Shown here: piece after piece, positions 1-5,394 of the stretch | Layout: every line of letters begins with the position of its first letter | How positions within the stretch are numbered: position 1 is the first letter of the stretch | From: Streptosporangiaceae bacterium | GTDB lineage: Bacteria > Actinomycetota > Actinomycetes > Streptosporangiales > Streptosporangiaceae | Assembly (NCBI GenBank): GCA_030042885.1 | Contig: JASHYW010000486.1 | Location: forward strand, 1-5,980 | Direction of reading: 5' to 3' | Length of the DNA: 5,980 nucleotides | Notes under the pieces: generated by a model | Seen by the model: only the letters and a program-made list of their open reading frames with translations | Database searches by the model: none | Told to the model about the DNA's origin: nothing | Position numbers and translations under genes: made by a program

Positions 1-52
1 AGCCCGGCCTGCTCGTGGGGACGTGCGCGCATTATTCCGGGCGTTCCGCGGT

Positions 53-58
53 TAATGT
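53..58 (+). promoter_or_regulatory. Possible -10 element of the TetR gene
   Basis: The hexamer TAATGT lies in the only AT-richer patch before the TetR gene, and a transcript starting about 7 bases downstream would place the operator-like palindrome at 74-91 within its first bases. No convincing -35 hexamer is present at 16-18 bases upstream. The assignment rests on position and the TANNNT pattern only. Confidence 0.25.
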
Positions 59-73
59 ACGCTGGAGTTCTCG

Positions 74-91
74 ACTGAACATTCGGTCAGT
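74..91. promoter_or_regulatory. TetR-type operator, likely autoregulatory
   Basis: The 18-base site ACTGAACATTCGGTCAGT is an imperfect palindrome with matching outer arms ACTGA and TCAGT and an inner C/G pair. It ends 13 bases before the TetR start codon, immediately before the ribosome binding site. TetR repressors commonly bind palindromes of this size next to their own genes, so autoregulation of the tetR-glpD transcript is the likely role. The right arm CGGTCAGT resembles the half-site I recall for corynebacterial PaaR, but the arm spacing differs. The palindrome is seen; the binding partner is inferred. Confidence 0.55.
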
Positions 92-104
92 AAGGGGCTC
101 TGGG

Positions 105-701
105 ATGCAAGGGGGCGCACGGCGCGGCCGGCCAGGCCATGACCTGGAGTCCGTGCTGCGCGGCGCGGTCAAGGTGTTCAACGAGCGCGGCTACGACGGC
201 ACCAGCATGGAGGACCTGGCCCACGAGCTCGGCATCACCAAGTCGGCGATCTACCACCACGTGACCGGCAAGGAGGAGCTGCTCCGGCTGGCCGTGAACC
301 GGGCGCTTGACAGCCTGTTCGCGGTGCTCGACGACATCTCGGTGCTGGACGCGCCCGCGATCACGCGGCTGGAGGAGCTGGCCCGGCGCAGCGTGCTGCT
401 GCTGGTGGCGGAGTTGCCCTTCGTCACCCTGCTGCTGCGGGTGCGGGGGAACACCCGGGCCGAGCGGGCGGCGCTGGCCCGGCGCCGCGAGTTCGACACC
501 GCCGTCGCGAGCCTGGCGAAGCAGGCCAGGGACGAGGGCGACCTGCGGGCGGACGTCGATCCCGCGCTGATCGCCCGGCTGCTCTACGGGATGATCAACT
601 CGGTGACGGAGTGGTACCGGCCGCGCGGCGGGGGCAGGCCGGCCGAGCTCGCGGAGGTCATCGTCTCGGTGGCGTTCGACGGGCTCAGGCTCAAGCCCTG
701 A
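105..701 (+). CDS. TetR/AcrR-family transcriptional regulator
   Basis: This is a 198-residue, one-component DNA-binding repressor of normal TetR length. The N-terminal TetR_N domain spans roughly residues 13-60: a first helix (SVLRGAVKVFNERGYDGTS), then the helix-turn-helix with MEDLAHELGITKSAIYHHV and a following KEELL. The remaining residues, about 70-198, form the all-helical ligand and dimerisation domain, whose inducer cannot be read from sequence. The ATG at 105 was chosen because AAGGGG (92-97) precedes it by 7 bases; the open frame extends to an upstream GTG at 15, but that extension would swallow the palindrome at 74-91. It is followed 16 bases later by glpD on the same strand, so it probably controls that gene and itself. 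The body of the protein (an LPFVTLLLRVRGNTRAERAALARRREFD-like stretch near residues 105-130) recalls regulators I associate with actinobacterial phenylacetate clusters, so control of the paa genes to the right is an alternative. Confidence 0.93.
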   Translation: MQGGARRGRPGHDLESVLRGAVKVFNERGYDGTSMEDLAHELGITKSAIYHHVTGKEELLRLAVNRALDSLFAVLDDISVLDAPAITRLEELARRSVLLLVAELPFVTLLLRVRGNTRAERAALARRREFDTAVASLAKQARDEGDLRADVDPALIARLLYGMINSVTEWYRPRGGGRPAELAEVIVSVAFDGLRLKP

Positions 702-717
702 GCGTTACGATCACCTG

Positions 718-2223
718 GTGCTGCCGTTCTCCGCCCAGACCCGCTCGGCCAACCTGACCCGGATGGCTGAGGAGCGGTTCGACGTGCTGGTGATCGGGGG
801 CGGGATCACCGGCGTGGGCATCGCCCTGGATGCCGCGTCGCGCGGGTTCTCGGTGGCCCTGGCGGAAAAGGACGACTTCGCAGCCGGAACGTCCGGGCGT
901 TCGTCGCGGCTGGTCCACGGCGGTCTGCGGTACCTCGAGCACCGGGAGTTCGGCCTGGTCCGGGAGTCCTTGCGGGAACGAGGGATCTTGTTCCGGCTGG
1001 CTCCGCACCTGATCAGGCCGGTGCCCATGTACATGCTGACGGACACCTTCGCCAGCCGGGCCCGCTACCGGCTCGGGCTGACCGGATATGAGCTGCTGGC
1101 GGCGGGGCGGAACATCGGATTCCACCGGTCCGTGACCGCGAGGCAGGTCCGGGAGGCGATCCCGGGATTCGGCGGCTGGTGCGGCGGCTACCGGTACTTC
1201 GAATGCCAGACCGACGACGCCAGGCTGACCATCGAGGTGGCGCGGGCCGCGCAGGCCTTCGGCGCCGTGCTGGCCAACCATGCGCGGGTGGAAGGGTTCC
1301 TCGGTGGCGCCCGGGTCACGGGTGCGACCGCCGTGGACGAGGTGACCGGGCAGCGACTCGACATCCGGGCGCGGGCCACGGTCAACGCCGGAGGTGTCTG
1401 GGCCGATCGGGTCAGGGACCTGGCGGCCGGGGGAACAGACCGGCTGCTGCCGAGCAAGGGCGTCCACCTGGTATTCGCCCCGGGGGCGGTCCGGACCAAG
1501 GCGGCCGTGGTCGTTCCATCGGCCGCCGGCGACGGGCGCTTCATCTTCTGCGTCCCGTGGGAGGACCGGGTCTACGCCGGGACGACCGATACCCCCTATT
1601 CGGGCGACCTGGACCACCCGGCGGTTGACGACTCCGACCGTGACTACATCTTGTCGGCGGTGGCGCAGGCGTTCCCGGGCGTGACCGGGCGCGACGTGGT
1701 GGCCTCCTGGGCCGGACTGCGTCCGCTGCTGGGCGGAACCCGGGACGACGCCAGAACCTACGACCTGTCCCGCAAGCACGTGGTCATCGAGGACCCTCCC
1801 GGCCTGTTCACCATTACCGGGGGGAAGCTGACCACGTACCGGGCCATGGCCGAGGACCTCGTGGACCGGATCTGCACCGCGCTCGGGCCCGGCGGGCCGT
1901 GCCTGACCCGGAGCATCCCGCTCGGGCTGCACGGCCCGGCGGGGCAGGCGGTGCGCCTGGCCACGGCCGAGGCGGCCCGGCTGGGCCTGGCGCCGGAAGC
2001 GGGCGCCCGGCTGGTGCAGCGCTACGGCGACGACTGGCGGGAGGCCGTTCGCATGATCGGCCGGGACCCGGGACTGGGCGAGCCGGCCGCCGACGGCCTG
2101 CCCGTGCTGAACGTCGAACTGGACCTGGCTCGCAGCCGCGAGATGGCCATCACCGACGAGGACGTGCTGGTGCGCAGGACCCGGCTCACGACCCGTGACA
2201 CATCGGTCCGGCTGCCCGCCTGA
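718..2223 (+). CDS. glpD: FAD-dependent glycerol-3-phosphate dehydrogenase, GlpD1-type
   Basis: The 501-residue enzyme oxidises sn-glycerol 3-phosphate to dihydroxyacetone phosphate and passes electrons to membrane quinone, acting at the inner face of the membrane. The Rossmann FAD motif GGGITGVG is at residues 27-34, followed by an acidic strand end (AEKD, 49-52). The family signature GTSGRSSRLVHGGLRYLE is at 57-74, DDARLTIEVARAA lies mid-protein, WAGLRPLL is at 331-338 and TGGKLTTYR at 367-375. The GTG at 718 is preferred over ATG 763 because the extra 15 residues (SAQTRSANLT...) match the leader that GlpD homologues have before the FAD motif; neither start has a good ribosome binding site, so translation may depend on coupling to tetR 16 bases upstream. 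The C-terminal domain stops about 12 residues after the conserved RRTR motif, shorter than the 550-585-residue GlpD2 and Bacillus types and slightly shorter than mycobacterial GlpD1 as I recall it. It could supply DHAP to the AGPS-like enzyme encoded opposite. Confidence 0.93.
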   Translation: MLPFSAQTRSANLTRMAEERFDVLVIGGGITGVGIALDAASRGFSVALAEKDDFAAGTSGRSSRLVHGGLRYLEHREFGLVRESLRERGILFRLAPHLIRPVPMYMLTDTFASRARYRLGLTGYELLAAGRNIGFHRSVTARQVREAIPGFGGWCGGYRYFECQTDDARLTIEVARAAQAFGAVLANHARVEGFLGGARVTGATAVDEVTGQRLDIRARATVNAGGVWADRVRDLAAGGTDRLLPSKGVHLVFAPGAVRTKAAVVVPSAAGDGRFIFCVPWEDRVYAGTTDTPYSGDLDHPAVDDSDRDYILSAVAQAFPGVTGRDVVASWAGLRPLLGGTRDDARTYDLSRKHVVIEDPPGLFTITGGKLTTYRAMAEDLVDRICTALGPGGPCLTRSIPLGLHGPAGQAVRLATAEAARLGLAPEAGARLVQRYGDDWREAVRMIGRDPGLGEPAADGLPVLNVELDLARSREMAITDEDVLVRRTRLTTRDTSVRLPA

Positions 2224-2236
2224 CCCATGCCGGGTC
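2222..2236. terminator. Small hairpin between convergent genes, possible bidirectional terminator
   Basis: GACCC at 2222-2226 pairs perfectly with GGGTC at 2232-2236 around a 5-base loop. The hairpin overlaps the glpD stop codon and fills most of the 16-base gap before the stop of the opposing lipid kinase gene. There is no T-tract on either side, which is common for GC-rich actinomycetes, so this is suggestive rather than clear. Confidence 0.35.
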
Positions 2237-2239
2237 CGA

Positions 2240-3160
2240 TCACAATTTCAGCCGGATCGCCGCGGGAATGACCTCGAACGTGGCCGGCGTGCTGCCCAGG
2301 CTCTCCCCGTCCCCCTCAACCAGGAACGGGGGATCTGATTCTACCCGCACTCGCCTGGCCCGCAGTTCCACGATGTTCCGGTGGGGAAGGTGCGTTCCGC
2401 GGTACACCTTCGGCAGCACGGTGAAGGCCTCGGATTTCGGTCCCACCATGACCAGCACGTCAAGGGCGCCATCGTCGGGCTCGGACTTCGGCGAGATCTG
2501 CATCCCGCCGCCGTAGAACCGGCAGTTCGCCACCACCACGTTGTGAACCCGCCACTGGTACTCCTGGCCGTCGGCATCGACCTGCACGGTGGCCGGACGG
2601 AAACGCGGCAAGGTCAGCCAGAACCCGCAGAGGTACCTGGCGGATCCGAGGAGGCCCGGGAGGCCGGACGCCCGGGCTACCACCGCTGCGCCCAGGCCGG
2701 CTTCGGCGATGTTCGGGAAGTACCTGGTGACTTCGGCCGTGCCGGACATGAAGGTGACCTGGCCTACGTCGATGGGGCGGACCCGGTCTCCGGCGAGGTG
2801 ATGGGCGGCCCGCACGGCGTCGCCGGGGAGGCCGAACGATTTCACGAAATCACATCCGGAGCCGGCCGCCACCACCCCGAGCACGGCGCCCGGGACGATC
2901 GGCTGGCCGTCCTCGAGCATCCCGTTGACCACTTCGTGGACGGTTCCGTCACCTCCCGCCGCGACCAGGTACCGCTCGCCACTGTGAAGGGCATCCCGGG
3001 CGGCCTCGGCAGCGTGGCCGCGATGAGTGGTCGGCACGACACGGTAATCGAGCCGGGCGTCCCGCAGGATGCGCTCGATCTCGGGGAGCCTGGCCCCCAC
3101 TTTCCCCTGCCCGGCCCGGGGATTGGCGATGACCACGAGCGGGCCGAACGGGCTGGTCAC
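2240..3160 (-). CDS. Diacylglycerol kinase-family lipid kinase (YegS/Rv2252/BmrU type)
   Basis: The 306-residue protein belongs to the soluble DAGK catalytic family that transfers phosphate from ATP to diacylglycerol or related lipids. Visible motifs are NPRAG (13-17), the nucleotide-binding GGDGTVHEVVNG (69-80), GSGCDF (100-105), an NxRFYGGGM segment (212-220), DDGALDV (229-235) and a C-terminal VEGDGE that supplies conserved acidic residues. The length is normal. The usual GTGNDF motif reads GSGCDF, with Cys replacing Asn. The GTG at 3160 has GGAG six bases upstream. It starts 19 bases after the stop of the AGPS-like gene and is almost certainly co-transcribed with it. Mycobacterial Rv2252, as I recall, phosphorylates diacylglycerol and affects phosphatidylinositol mannoside synthesis and sits beside the Rv2251 flavoprotein; the same pairing here suggests a shared lipid pathway. 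The exact lipid substrate is unknown; an alkyl- or acyl-glycerol is possible. Confidence 0.9.
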   Translation of the reverse strand: MTSPFGPLVVIANPRAGQGKVGARLPEIERILRDARLDYRVVPTTHRGHAAEAARDALHSGERYLVAAGGDGTVHEVVNGMLEDGQPIVPGAVLGVVAAGSGCDFVKSFGLPGDAVRAAHHLAGDRVRPIDVGQVTFMSGTAEVTRYFPNIAEAGLGAAVVARASGLPGLLGSARYLCGFWLTLPRFRPATVQVDADGQEYQWRVHNVVVANCRFYGGGMQISPKSEPDDGALDVLVMVGPKSEAFTVLPKVYRGTHLPHRNIVELRARRVRVESDPPFLVEGDGESLGSTPATFEVIPAAIRLKL

Positions 3161-3179
3161 GGCAGGCTCCGGCCGGTGG

Positions 3180-4592
3180 TCATGGCAGCAGGACCCCGGG
3201 ATTCATGATCTGATCCGGGTCGAGGGCAGCCTTGATCTTCGTCAGCACATCCACTCCGGTCGTCCCGAGCTCTTCGGCCAGGAACCTGGATTTCAGCCGG
3301 CCGACGCCATGATGGTGGGTGATGGTTCCGCCCACGGCGGCACAGCATCGCACGGCCTCATCCCACGCCGCACGGTACCGCACCTCCGCGTCACGGTCGT
3401 CGGATCCGCTGATCAGGAACGTGAAGTACAGCGACGAGCCGGATGAGTACAGATGAGACAGGTGACACACCACGGCCTGCGAGTGCGCGGCCAGGGCTGC
3501 CCGTATGCCCTCATACAGCCGCGGCACCGCAGACCACAGCCCGGCGACCTCGAGCGTGTCCACCATGACCCCGGGGCCGAACGCCCGGTCGGGCCCCATG
3601 ATCGAAAGGTAGGTGCCGACAGCGTCATTGCGGTGCTCCCACCAGTGCTCCCCGTACGAGGAGCCGAGTTCGCCCGACGCCCCGGCCCGCTGCATGATCT
3701 CGCGGGCCAGCTCCTTGCGGGTCTGCTGTCCCCACTGGCCTGCCGGAAAGCCGAGGATCCCCACGCACCCGCCGGACAGGCCGAGCGAGGAGAAGCTGAG
3801 CTGTGCGTCGGCCTCGTCGTAGCCCCGGATGACCGCGGCCCCGAGCTCGGCCCGCACCGCTTCGGCCAGGCCGTCAGCCAGTGCGGTGAAGGACGGGAAG
3901 CCGAAGGCCAGCCACTGGAAGCCAGCCGGCCGGGCCCGGCACGCCAGCGCGGCTTCGGTGATCACCGCGAGAGTCCCCTCCGACCCGACCAGGAGCCGCC
4001 GCAGGTCCGGCCCGGCGGCAGAACGCGGCACCGGCCGGCAGCGCAGGATCCCGCCCTGCGGGAGGACCGCGGTCAGGCCCAGTAGCACGTCCTCGATCGT
4101 TCCGAATCCCGCGGACGCCTGCCCGGCCGAGGACGCGGCGATCCAGCCCCCGACCGTGGACCCGGCGATCGACTGCGGATAGTGCCCGACCGTCAGCCCA
4201 TGCTGGGCCAGGGCCGCCTCCAGCTGGCCGCCGCGCACGCCGGCCTGGACCTGGACCACCCGCGAGGTCAGGTCGACCTCGGTGATCGCGTTCATACGGG
4301 ACAGGTCGAGCACGACCGACCCGGCGGCCGCCTCAGCCCCGCCGCAGACGCCGGAGCCGCCTCCGCGGGGGATCACGGCCGTGCCCGTCTGGCAGGCCCA
4401 GGCCATCACCGTGGCCGCATCCTGCGTGCTGGCCGGGAAGACCACCGCGGCTGGTACCGGAAGCTCGTCGCCGCGGACACGCCGCAGAAGCGCCAGGGCC
4501 CATGAGTCGATGGCCCGTTCACGCAGGATCTCCGCGTCGGTGGTGACCGCGCCGTCCGGCAGACGGCTCGCCAGGAGGTTCAGGGTGTCCAC
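3180..4592 (-). CDS. FAD-binding oxidase of the alkyl-DHAP synthase (AGPS) family, Rv2251-like
   Basis: The 470-residue flavoprotein has a PCMH-type FAD domain: PRGGGSGVCGG (75-85) and QSIAGSTVGGWIAASSAG (140-157) followed by GFGTIED (162-168), the last two matching the STVGGW...YGNIED pattern of AGPS. The C-terminal cap carries the AGPS hallmarks: an Arg in AVIRGYDEAD (R256), SHLY (379-382), LYFTF (388-392, with the Tyr at the position expected for the catalytic acid), and a triple-His THHHGVGRLK (HHH at 426-428), then LDPDQIMNPG near the end. Known AGPS enzymes exchange the acyl chain of acyl-DHAP for a fatty alcohol, creating the ether bond; the motifs fit that chemistry, though actinobacterial members are mostly uncharacterised and a glycolate/lactate-type oxidase remains possible. 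The GTG at 4592 is chosen because homology begins there; it has no ribosome binding site and may be leaderless. Upstream codons to 4787 are Arg/Pro-rich and lie antisense to the synthetase remnant. It pairs with the downstream lipid kinase. Confidence 0.87.
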   Translation of the reverse strand: MDTLNLLASRLPDGAVTTDAEILRERAIDSWALALLRRVRGDELPVPAAVVFPASTQDAATVMAWACQTGTAVIPRGGGSGVCGGAEAAAGSVVLDLSRMNAITEVDLTSRVVQVQAGVRGGQLEAALAQHGLTVGHYPQSIAGSTVGGWIAASSAGQASAGFGTIEDVLLGLTAVLPQGGILRCRPVPRSAAGPDLRRLLVGSEGTLAVITEAALACRARPAGFQWLAFGFPSFTALADGLAEAVRAELGAAVIRGYDEADAQLSFSSLGLSGGCVGILGFPAGQWGQQTRKELAREIMQRAGASGELGSSYGEHWWEHRNDAVGTYLSIMGPDRAFGPGVMVDTLEVAGLWSAVPRLYEGIRAALAAHSQAVVCHLSHLYSSGSSLYFTFLISGSDDRDAEVRYRAAWDEAVRCCAAVGGTITHHHGVGRLKSRFLAEELGTTGVDVLTKIKAALDPDQIMNPGVLLP

Positions 4593-4599
4593 GCCGCGG

Positions 4600-4605
4600 A
4601 TAGTA
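4600..4605 (-). promoter_or_regulatory. -10 element suggesting a leaderless transcript for the AGPS-like gene
   Basis: On the minus strand TACTAT (4605 down to 4600) is followed by seven bases and then the GTG at 4592. Transcription would therefore begin at or within a base or two of the start codon, which agrees with the absence of a ribosome binding site. Leaderless starts are frequent in actinobacteria. No -35 hexamer is recognisable at normal spacing, so an activator may be needed. Confidence 0.45.
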
Positions 4606-4611
4606 GCCCAG

Positions 4612-4640
4612 GCAACGCTGTCCGGCCCCGGTGCAACGCT
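4612..4640. repeat. 8-bp direct repeat at 21-bp period in the divergent promoter region
   Basis: GCAACGCT occurs at 4612-4619 and again at 4633-4640, exactly two helical turns apart, upstream of the candidate -10 of the AGPS-like gene. The placement over the missing -35 region suggests a two-site activator. The repeat is seen; the regulatory role is inferred, and a chance match of this length is not excluded. Confidence 0.35.
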
Positions 4641-4672
4641 TATGGTGGGTTCCTGGCGATAAGGAGGCAGCG

Positions 4673-4750
4673 ATGAGCGGTGTGCTTTCCGAGGCACCCG
4701 GTGTACCCGGGCCTGAAGCGGTGCCGGGCAAGGTGTTCCGTCGGAACTGA
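4673..4750 (+). CDS. 25-codon ORF with a strong ribosome binding site, possible broken gene start
   Basis: The textbook ribosome binding site AAGGAGG (4661-4667) precedes ATG at 4673 by five bases, the best initiation signal in the window, yet the frame closes at TGA 4748-4750 after 25 residues rich in Gly, Pro and Val (begins MSGVLSEAP, ends KVFRRN). No family is recognised, and there are no membrane segments or cysteines. The stop lies inside the first codons of the acyl-CoA synthetase remnant that follows, so the simplest reading is the surviving 5' end of a gene that lost its middle by deletion. A short leader peptide or small protein is the alternative. Confidence 0.35.
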   Translation: MSGVLSEAPGVPGPEAVPGKVFRRN

Positions 4751-4853
4751 ACCCGGTCGATTTCCTGCACCGGACCTCGACCGGCAAGATCCAGAAGTTC
4801 GTGCTGCGCGAGCACGAATGCAGGGCCAGGACAAGCGGATCAGCGGGGGATAG
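4741..4853 (+). pseudogene. Remnant of the C-terminus of an AMP-forming acyl-CoA synthetase
   Basis: From 4741 one frame reads SELNPVDFLHRTSTGKIQKF and then VLREHE, the conserved C-terminal end of adenylate-forming fatty acyl-CoA ligases; the Lys of STGKIQK is the catalytic lysine of the small domain. Translation then leaves frame after codon 4816-4818. If one base is restored near 4820, the next frame gives W-QGQDKRISGG followed by TAG at 4851-4853, matching the usual REWAG..RRI-type tail of this family. The rest of the roughly 500-residue enzyme is absent: the frame is open only from 4717, and no AMP-binding core motif is seen upstream. This is therefore a fragment with both a large deletion and a frameshift. 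It lies between the AGPS-like gene and the GNAT gene, on the opposite strand to both. It does not look like PaaK, whose C-terminus differs. Confidence 0.75.
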
Positions 4854-4870
4854 ACCGGGCGCTCGCCCGT
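4854..4870. terminator. GC hairpin between the synthetase remnant and the convergent GNAT gene
   Basis: CGGGC (4856-4860) and GCCCG (4865-4869) form a perfect five-base stem around GCTC, placed just after the remnant's TAG and just before the GNAT stop codon at 4878-4880. There is no T-tract. Its position between convergent ends supports a terminator role, but the pairing is short and chance hairpins are common at this GC content. Confidence 0.3.
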
Positions 4871-4877
4871 GGCCGGG

Positions 4878-5384
4878 TCACGAGCTCGCCGCCTGCTCAC
4901 AGGTTCCCGGCTGCTCCAGGACGATGTACTGGTGGCCGCCGATCCAGATGGTGCCGGAGCGGACGAAGCCTGACTGCTCGGCGACGTGCAGCCCGACCGT
5001 GTTCCACTCCGGCACGGTGGTGCGCAGCCGGCGGTCCAGCGCGACGGACCGGGCGTAGGCGACGGCGGCACGGCCGAGTTCGGCTCCCAAGCCCTGGCCG
5101 GACAGGTCGGAGCGGATGCCGATGGCGATGTCCAGGACGGCCGGGTGGCCGGCCTCCCCCGCCGCCCGGGCGGGCTCGCCCAGGCAGCAGAAGCCGAGCA
5201 GCGAGTCCTGGCTGTCGGCGACGGCCCAGTAGCCCTCGTCCGGCGGGAACGGCTCGAGGGCGTCGTAGACCTGCCAGGCTCCCGGCTGGGGCGAGGCGGC
5301 CAGCGTCAGGCCGTCCTCGATGGTCAGCTGCCGGACGTGGAACGGCGGGACCGGCTGGGCGCGGGCAGCGCTGTCGGGAGCCAC
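4878..5384 (-). CDS. GNAT-family N-acetyltransferase
   Basis: The 168-residue protein has the GNAT fold and would transfer an acetyl or other acyl group from its CoA ester to an amine on an unknown acceptor in the cytoplasm. The N-terminal part carries FHVRQLTIEDG (strand 1 and helix 1), YWAVADSQDSLLGFCCLGE (52-70) forms strands 2-3, and VLDIAIGI (83-90) is strand 4. It runs into the acyl-CoA pyrophosphate loop SGQGLG (95-100) and its helix; WNTVGLHVAEQSGFVRSGT is motif B near the C-terminus. The length is typical. The GTG at 5384 has AAAGGAG five bases upstream, and this site overlaps the stop codon of paaE, so the two genes are co-transcribed and probably translationally coupled. Co-expression with phenylacetate degradation hints at a role with aromatic or CoA-linked intermediates, but no substrate can be read from the sequence. 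Confidence 0.87.
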   Translation of the reverse strand: MAPDSAARAQPVPPFHVRQLTIEDGLTLAASPQPGAWQVYDALEPFPPDEGYWAVADSQDSLLGFCCLGEPARAAGEAGHPAVLDIAIGIRSDLSGQGLGAELGRAAVAYARSVALDRRLRTTVPEWNTVGLHVAEQSGFVRSGTIWIGGHQYIVLEQPGTCEQAASS

Positions 5385-5394
5385 GTGCGCTCCT

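Noticed and set aside
30..57. CATTA...TAATG inverted repeat upstream of tetR
   Set aside because: Arms are only five bases with an 18-base spacer, and it overlaps the candidate promoter. Chance is the simplest explanation.
763..765. Internal ATG as the glpD start
   Set aside because: It has no ribosome binding site, and it would remove the short leader that other GlpD proteins carry before the FAD motif.
691..1932. 413-codon open frame on the minus strand opposite glpD
   Set aside because: Its product is rich in Arg, Pro and Gly with no recognisable motif and lies fully antisense to a clear GlpD. Long shadow frames are expected at this GC content.
2381..3208. 275-codon open frame on the plus strand opposite the lipid kinase
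   Set aside because: It lacks any family motif and is low-complexity; the opposite strand carries all DAGK motifs in order. It is a shadow frame, as are those at 3453-4085 and 4986-5414.
4593..4787. 65-residue N-terminal extension of the AGPS-like protein
   Set aside because: The extension is Arg/Pro-rich, has no homology features, and runs antisense to the recognisable synthetase remnant. The GTG at 4592 fits both the family start and a leaderless promoter.
4741..4853. Remnant considered as phenylacetate-CoA ligase (paaK) because of nearby paaE
   Set aside because: The RTSTGKIQKFVLRE pattern and W...RI tail fit fatty acyl-CoA ligases; PaaK has a different C-terminus.
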